DNA of 64,000 nt. Source: Fremontodendron californicum (Eukaryota > Streptophyta > Magnoliopsida > Malvales > Malvaceae). The translations under genes and the position numbers were made by a program. The stretch covers positions 35,969,145-36,033,144 of the forward strand of contig JAULJL010000001.1 of assembly GCA_030761205.1 (NCBI GenBank). The letters are read 5' to 3'. Positions 58,312 through 64,000 of this stretch are shown one piece after another. Positions within the stretch are counted from its first letter, which is position 1, and each line of letters opens with the position of its first letter. The notes under the pieces were generated by a model. That model worked only from the letters and a program-made list of their open reading frames with translations, was not told the DNA's origin and made no database searches.

Positions 58312-60810
58312 ATGATGGAATACCAAGCCATTGAACCATTGATATATTATCGATGCTGCTTAAATTCCTTTCCTAACATTGGATTTGCATGCTTTTCTTT
58401 TGGTTCTCTAATGGGAACCTTGAACTCCTACCACAGAACAAAAACAATATGGCACCACCATGGGACGCCATGCACCAACACCCATCAGATAGGCGCACTG
58501 CTCCTCATCGTTGCCACCCTCTTCATCACCAGGCTCTTTGACCGTCTTCCTTCAGCTCTAGACAACAGTAGTGATCAGTGCTCAATATTCAACCTGCAGG
58601 ATCGTTCATCACGAAAGTTCTCATCGCGGTTCAATGGTGGGTACCCTTCCTGGCCAGAGAGAGGATATGGGTCTCACCTCTCCCTCAAGATTTACGTTTA
58701 TGATGAGAATGAGATTGAGGTATTGAAGCCATTGATGTATGGGAAAGAAGGTAATGTCGACGTTGATATTTGCTATCTAGGCCAATGGGGCACTCAGGTA
58801 ATAGCACCCAAACTTACATATTGCTAATTAGTGCTAGTAACTTCTAAAAGTAAACAATATTGTGCAAATCAGCATTCATCTTAATTAGCAGCAATAAAGC
58901 GGTTAGCTTGCATGATTTGTAGGTTAAAATACATAGATTGCTGTTGAACTCAAGATTTAGGACGAGAAAGAAAGAGGAAGCAGATTTCTTCTTTGTGCCA
59001 GCATATGTTAAATGTGTTCATATGCTGGAAGGTCTTACGGAAGAAGAGATAAACCAGACCTATGTTGAGGTAATTACATCAATCGTTTCATAGCTAAAAC
59101 TTTTTATTGATGTTTTGGTTTTGCATGTCTTTAATTTGTTTGTTTTTAGTTAAATGTCTCATTATATGGCCAAAATCCTTACTCTAGAATGACCATTCAG
59201 AAGTGATCGATGCTTTTCAGGTCTTGAGTCAAATGCCATATTTTAGGCGATCTGGGGGTCGTGACCACATTTTTGTCTTCCCAAGGTATGAATATGATTC
59301 ATTGGTTCTTAATTCAACATATTTTTTTGTGTGCAGGAAAGTTGTATGAGATGTCAAATTGATGTTATCATCTTAATTTATATACAGATTTGGTTAAGTC
59401 ATAATATAATCAGGAGAGAATTGTGGCTTTCTCATCTTCTAAGCTACTCTATATTATCCAAATTTAAGATTAGTGTTGGATATGGATATATGTCTAACAT
59501 GGGTATATTAATGTTTTTAAAAATTTTTTTCATATATTTGGAGAATCATATCTCATACCATGTCCGAATATGTGTTGGATAAAAGTGTCGGATATGAGTA
59601 TTTTAGAGAAAATGAGGAGTCCGGGTAAGCAGGATATTGAAATATTCGAGCTTGTTAAGTGAGGCTTGAATCTCATCTCTGCTGTCACTATGGGTCTTAG
59701 TTAAATCTAGGAAACTTGTTAATTGTAGAACTCAATTATAACAAGATTAATCAGAATTAATTGTGTTTCAAACAGAGTTTTTGTTCTACATCAGTTTGAT
59801 TTCTATGTGGATATATATGAGTTTTTCTTCCAACTCATGATTTCCTTTCTGATTTACAAATAAACATTTGCTGTTTTACTTGATTGGCAGTGGTAATGGA
59901 GCTCACTTTTTCACATCTTGGAAAACATTCTTAAACCGTTCCATATTTCTTACTCCAGAGGTACAAGACTTACGCATTTATGATTACTGATATAATAGTC
60001 CCTAAATTCTCTGAATAAATTGCTGCCAAATTGGTAAAAAATGTGTCCTTAATGGTGCATTTTGTTTGACTAATTATAAGAAAATAAGAATGTTGATTTT
60101 ATCATGTACTAATATATGCATGCAGGGGGATCGAACTGATAATAAAAATTCAAGTTCCTTCAATACATGGAAAGATATCATAATTCCTGGCAATGTTGAT
60201 GATGAAATGACTAAAAATGGAGCTGCCCTGGTTAAGCCTTTACCTTTACCAAACCGAAAGTACTTAGCAAATTATTTGGGTCATGCACAAGGATTGAAGG
60301 GCCGTCTTCAGCTAATAGAGCTGGCAAAACAATATCCAGATAAGGTATTGTCTTCTATTCTATATATGACTCTTTATCAAATAGAAAAAAAATTTGTTTG
60401 TTCAAATTTGACCGCTGTTCGATTCAAAAACTTGTTTTATTATTTAAAATATTTAAAAAATATATTTTTATAATTAAAATTAAATAAATTTTTTATTATT
60501 TAAATAATAATATAGGTTTAGCCAAGTTCATCAGGCCCGAATTACCAAATAACCGCCCGTGGACAGGTTTAAAGAGTGCCAAGATAGGTTATTTCATTTC
60601 TAAAACAATTTTAAACTTTTGATTTGTTTTTGAATTTATTGTTAATCGAACTTGCAAAGCAATATCCAGATAACTTTTTGATGTTCTGGAGCTGTTTAAT
60701 TGTACCATAGAAAATCATTTCATTTATTTAAAAAACAAAAAAAAAAAACTTTAAACTGAAAATGGTTTTTCCAGAGAAGAGAAAAGAAATTTGCAAAAGT
60801 CATGTTGAGA

Positions 60811-60843
<33 letters not shown>

Positions 60844-61625
60844 ACCTTAATCTGGCGCCTTAGACCAACTCGGCCATCTCAACAATATGTTGCTGGCATT
60901 AAACTAGATAAATATCTTAACAATGATCTGCTAAACAGTTGGAGGCTCCAGATTTGAAGCATGATCCTCCTGACAAGTTGTTCAAGGTGGAGTATTTTGA
61001 ACACCTACGAAATGCCAAGTTCTGCCTAATTCCTCGTGGATTGTCATCGTGGACGCTACGCTTCTATGAATCTTTCTTTGTGGTCTGTCTATCACCATCT
61101 CTATCTGTTTTTCTTCAATTTTAAACATGTTACAATCCCAACTGATATACATTCTAAATGATTTCTTTTTGGTTGTTGTTGCACAGGAATGTGTTCCAGT
61201 TATCATATCAGATCAAATAGAATTACCTTTCCAGAATGTAATTGACTACACTCGGATAACAATTAAATGGCCAGCTACTCGGATAGGTCCCCAACTTCTG
61301 GAGTACCTTGAATCTATACCAGGTTGGTTTTGATTCATTCACCATTGTGTTTACCTGATATCCTCAATTCAACTCTTTTTTTCCCTTGTTTTCAGATGAA
61401 ATTATAGAGCGTATGATAGGCCATGGTAGACAAGTGAAGTGCTTATGGACTTATGCTGCAGAGTCAGAACCATGTTCAGCAATGCATGGAATCCTTTGGG
61501 AACTCCAGAGGAAAGTCAGGGTATTCCACCAATCAGCTGAGACATTCTGGCTCCATAATGGGACTATTGTGAATAGAAATTTAGTAGAATTTCATAATTG
61601 GAAACCACCCATGCCTTTGCCTTGA
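58312..61625 (+). CDS. Exostosin-like GT47 glycosyltransferase
   Basis: GT47 proteins are Golgi type II membrane enzymes that build cell-wall glycans and glycoproteins. Eight exons: 58312-58797, 58923-59069, 59221-59285, 59891-59960, 60126-60344, 60939-61082, 61187-61322, 61396-61625, all GT-AG, total about 498 aa. One membrane anchor (IGALLLIVATLFITRLF, about residues 58-74) precedes the exostosin domain: LKIYVYDENEI, FFFVPAYVKCV, GRDHIFVFPSGNGAH, SWKTFLNRSIFLTPE, KDIIIPGNVDD, AKFCLIPRGLSSWTLRFYES, CVPVIISDQIELPFQNVIDY. It ends FWLHNGTIVNRNLVEFHNWK. It resembles the At3g57630 (extensin arabinosyltransferase ExAD) group from memory but has a short N-terminus; the substrate is therefore tentative. 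The start could be ATG 58312 or 58315. An antisense tRNA gene lies in intron 5. No lesion is seen. Confidence 0.9.
59473..59632 (+). mobile_element. MITE-like repeat (GTTGCTCCGACTC family), diverged copy 3
   Basis: GTGTTGGATATGG at the left and TGTCGGATATGAGTATTTTA with GAGGAGTCCGGGTAAGCAGG at the right resemble the copies in SPT5 introns. It lies in intron 3 of the glycosyltransferase gene. Confidence 0.45.
60646..60680 (+). repeat. Duplicated end of exon 5 inside intron 5
   Basis: CTTGCAAAGCAATATCCAGATAAC repeats, with few changes, the end of exon 5 (CTGGCAAAACAATATCCAGATAAG, 60321-60344), about 320 bp downstream. The copy has lost the GT donor, so it is a non-functional local duplication. 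Confidence 0.65.
60804..60883 (-). tRNA. tRNA-Leu (anticodon AAG)
   Basis: On the minus strand the 80-nt sequence begins GTTGAGATGGCCGAGTTGGT and ends GTTCAAATCCCACTCTCAAC, with a 7-bp acceptor stem. The internal A-box (TGGCCGAGTTGG) and B-box (GGTTCAAATCC) are both intact. The anticodon stem-loop CCAGA-TTAAGGT-TCTGG gives anticodon AAG. The long variable arm is leucine-type, and TTTT follows soon after the 3' end as a Pol III terminator. It is nested antisense in intron 5 of the GT47 gene. Confidence 0.96.
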
Positions 61626-62325
61626 TAAAATATTATGTATCTTTCTTGTGCAAATTGCTCCAGAGTCGAGACCCTTTACTGTACTAGTAAAGATTAGTAT
61701 CTGTTTGCCAATGAATTCCTGACTCCTCTTTTGATTTCAAGTAAAAATTGGTTAGAGAATTGTCTCAATGCTAGTGTTTTTTTTTTCTCACTTGTATACA
61801 TTTTATTGGAAAAGAAACATCTTTGATCGGATTGTCTGCAAATCTGACATTACTTTCTAGTTTCTATACAACACTTTGCTTCTTCTGCAGTTTGATTTTC
61901 ATGACTGAGGTCTTGTAAAGTGACATGTGAAATCTCACTTTATGAAAGACTAAAATTGCACAATCTATCTTATGGATTTCAATATTGAATTTTTTTGTGC
62001 AAAACCATGAACTTATTATCAATATTAAATTAATATTTTGATATTTATGAAAATAGTTTTATATCATTGTTGATTTGAATTATGTTCATGCAGAATATGA
62101 ATTCTCATATGTAAAAAAAATTACGACAGCTTTCTATTATTGTTTGAACTCATGTCTTATAAAGAGTCAGTATTTTGTATTTAATAGTACAAGAATCATC
62201 AAAGATGATCATACATTATGTGAAAATAAAATATCATAGTTTAGGAATTTTTTTATTCAGCTTTATTCTTTCTGTTCAAAGTGACAAATTTCCCTTCAGT
62301 TGCTTAAAAATTAAAACTATGAGAT
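61626..62325. other. Intergenic spacer between GT47 and PPR genes
   Basis: It is AT-rich, with no gene seen. It should contain the glycosyltransferase 3' UTR and the PPR promoter. Confidence 0.5.
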
Positions 62326-63963
62326 ATGAGAACAACAAAATTGCCTCAAAACCCACAACAAACCATTAGAATTACAGAAACAATAGCCAAGAACAATTCA
62401 AACCCAAATCAACCCAGTTGGTCTTACATCATAAGAAACCACCTTTCTCAAGGAACTCCCAATCAAGTGCTTTCTTTATACACCCAAATACGCCAAAAAG
62501 GACTCTACATTTTAGGCCTGCTTCCTTTGATTTTCAAGGCATGTGCTTCTGCTTCAGCCCAAATTTATGGGACATCTTTGCATGCCGAATCAATCAAATC
62601 TGGGGTAGCCATTGATTTGCATACTGCCTCGTCATTGCTGAGTATGTATTCAAAATGTGGTAACTTGATTGATTCCCGGAAGGTGTTTGATGAGATGCCT
62701 GAGAGAAATGTGGTAACATGGAACGCGATGATTGGTGGGTATTTGAAAAATGGGGATAGAGAATCTGCATTGGATTTGTTTGCAAAGATGCCACTTAGAA
62801 GAAATTCAGTGACTTGGATTGAGATGATTGATGGGTTTGCAAAGAATGGAGATACTTCAAAAGCAAGGCATTTTTTTGATAAAGTTCCATTAGAGTTGAG
62901 AAATGTGGTGACTTGGACAGTGATGGTTGACGGGTATAATGCAAATGGAGAATTAGAAGCTGCAAGGGAGATTTTTGAAATGATGCCAGAAAGGAATTAC
63001 TTTGTTTGGTCATCAATGATTTCTGGCTTTTGTAAGAGAGGTAATGTTAAGGAAGCAAGGAATTTTTTTGATAGAATCCCTGTTAGGAATTTGGTGAATT
63101 GGAATTCATTGATTTCAGGTTATGCACAAAATGGGTTCTGTGAGGAAGCTTTGGAAATGTTTAGGAAAATGCAAAATGAAGGTTTTGAACCTGATGAAGT
63201 TACTATCACAAGTGTTTTATCTGCCTGTGCACAGTTAGGTGAATTAGATGTTGGAAAAGAAATCCATTATCTTATTAAGGAGAAGGGAATGAAGGCAAAT
63301 CAGTTTATTTTGAATGCATTATTGGACATGTATGCGAAGTGTGGAGATTTAGCCCATGCAAAATTGATCTTTGAAGGAATGAGTCATAGGACAAGCGCCT
63401 GCTGGAATTCCATGATCTTAGGTTTTGCTATTCATGGACAGAGCAAAGAGGCTCTTGAGTTTTTTAGAAGAATGGAAGAGTCGAATGAGATGCCGGATGA
63501 CATCACTTTCCTTTCTCTTCTATCTGCTTGTGCCCATGGGGGATGTGTAGATGAAGGGTTAGATATTTTCTCCAAGATAGAGACTTACGGTTTGGTAGCA
63601 AGCATCAAACATTATGGTTGCTTGGTGGACCTTCTGGGGCGTGCTGGAAGATTGAAAGAAGCTTTCGATTTAATCAAGAGAATGCCAATGAAGCCGAATG
63701 ATGTAGTTTGGGGGGCTCTACTTGGCGCTTGCCGGATTCATTTGGATACAAACATGGTAGAACAGGTGATGCAAGAAGTTGGTAGAGTGGATCATGACAT
63801 GGATTCCGGGGATAATTCGCATCATGTGCTGCTGTCAAATATTTATGCAGCTTCAGACAGATGGGAAAAGGCTGAAAAAATGAGGATGGTGATGGTGAAT
63901 AAGGGGTTTCAAAAGACTCCAGGCCTCAGTTCAGTTATACCAAATCATAGAGCTGCAAATTAG
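62326..63963 (+). CDS. Pentatricopeptide repeat protein, PLS/E type
   Basis: PPR proteins bind organellar RNA and direct its editing, splicing or stability. This intronless 545-aa frame has about a dozen tandem 31-36 residue motifs from about residue 70. Examples are LLSMYSKCGNLIDSRKVFDE, MPERNVVTWNAMIGGYLKNG, VLSACAQLGELDVGKEIHYL and LLDMYAKCGDLAHAKLIFEG. The tail (VVWGALLGACRIH ... YVLLSNIYAASDRWEKAEKM-like, ending KTPGLSSVIPNH) is the E domain, with no DYW deaminase end. The N-terminal 30 residues could serve as a mitochondrial or plastid signal (basic, Ser/Thr/Asn-rich). The first in-frame ATG is used. It resembles At3g21470 from memory. It is intact, and the stop lies 37 bases before the window end. 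Confidence 0.93.
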   Translation: MRTTKLPQNPQQTIRITETIAKNNSNPNQPSWSYIIRNHLSQGTPNQVLSLYTQIRQKGLYILGLLPLIFKACASASAQIYGTSLHAESIKSGVAIDLHTASSLLSMYSKCGNLIDSRKVFDEMPERNVVTWNAMIGGYLKNGDRESALDLFAKMPLRRNSVTWIEMIDGFAKNGDTSKARHFFDKVPLELRNVVTWTVMVDGYNANGELEAAREIFEMMPERNYFVWSSMISGFCKRGNVKEARNFFDRIPVRNLVNWNSLISGYAQNGFCEEALEMFRKMQNEGFEPDEVTITSVLSACAQLGELDVGKEIHYLIKEKGMKANQFILNALLDMYAKCGDLAHAKLIFEGMSHRTSACWNSMILGFAIHGQSKEALEFFRRMEESNEMPDDITFLSLLSACAHGGCVDEGLDIFSKIETYGLVASIKHYGCLVDLLGRAGRLKEAFDLIKRMPMKPNDVVWGALLGACRIHLDTNMVEQVMQEVGRVDHDMDSGDNSHHVLLSNIYAASDRWEKAEKMRMVMVNKGFQKTPGLSSVIPNHRAAN

Positions 63964-64000
63964 TTCCCACCAACTTTGATCGAATAAGACACCATCCCTC

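Overview
This is an AT-rich eudicot plant nuclear window. The evidence is GT-AG introns, plant-specific families (PPR, class III peroxidase, PIN, plant mobile domain, LOG-like) and plant transposon families with diagnostic termini. Gene content does not fix the species. Three genes look intact, all on the + strand at the right: a four-exon class III peroxidase (49440-50786), an eight-exon GT47/exostosin-like glycosyltransferase (58312-61625) with an antisense tRNA-Leu(AAG) in intron 5, and a one-exon pentatricopeptide-repeat gene (62326-63963). Nearly everything else is broken host genes and nested mobile elements.

Left region (1-15 kb): a run of minus-strand gene remnants. They are the 3' end of a PIN auxin-efflux gene with an in-frame stop, exons like histidinol dehydrogenase and LETM1, a kinase-like fragment, and a plant-mobile-domain (PMD) pseudogene split by a 1.4-kb CACTA element with a GTT target duplication. 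A LINE 3' end follows, itself split by a 1.5-kb hAT element (target duplication GTTTTACC). Further right are a Mutator-like MITE (target duplication GGGTGAAAGC) and an unclassified element that has a second copy near 52.5 kb.

Centre-left (15.4-31.7 kb): a minus-strand copy of transcription elongation factor SPT5. Twenty-one exons can be traced, but it is a pseudogene. Its acidic 5' end is absent, one exon has a TAA, another has a 4-bp insertion, and a 1.4-kb hAT element (target duplication GATGTAAG) sits inside the exon coding the TP-rich C-terminal repeats. An 8.9-kb CACTA/EnSpm element (20553-29413, target duplication AGA) lies in one intron. It carries degraded TNP2-type and TNPA-like transposase genes and subterminal GCGGCGTTT arrays.

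Centre-right (32.8-43.3 kb): a young, full-length Athila-like Ty3/gypsy LTR element on the minus strand, with about 1.47-kb LTRs, target duplication GTGAG, a tRNA-Asp primer site and a purine tract. It is the most remarkable object here. Its single 1176-codon ORF runs from gag through protease straight into integrase, with reverse transcriptase and RNase H missing. In the usual env-like position it carries an uncharacterised 178-aa ORF and an intact, intronless 227-aa LOG-like cytokinin-activating enzyme gene in sense orientation.

Right region (43.3-64 kb): a fragment of an Ogre/Tat-like LTR element with a tRNA-Arg-type primer site, AT-rich spacers, the peroxidase gene, a 3.7-kb PMD-carrying element bounded on each side by four 27-bp-class palindromes spaced about 66 bp apart, then the glycosyltransferase and PPR genes. 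The intact genes share no evident pathway; the main theme is transposon capture and disruption of plant genes.
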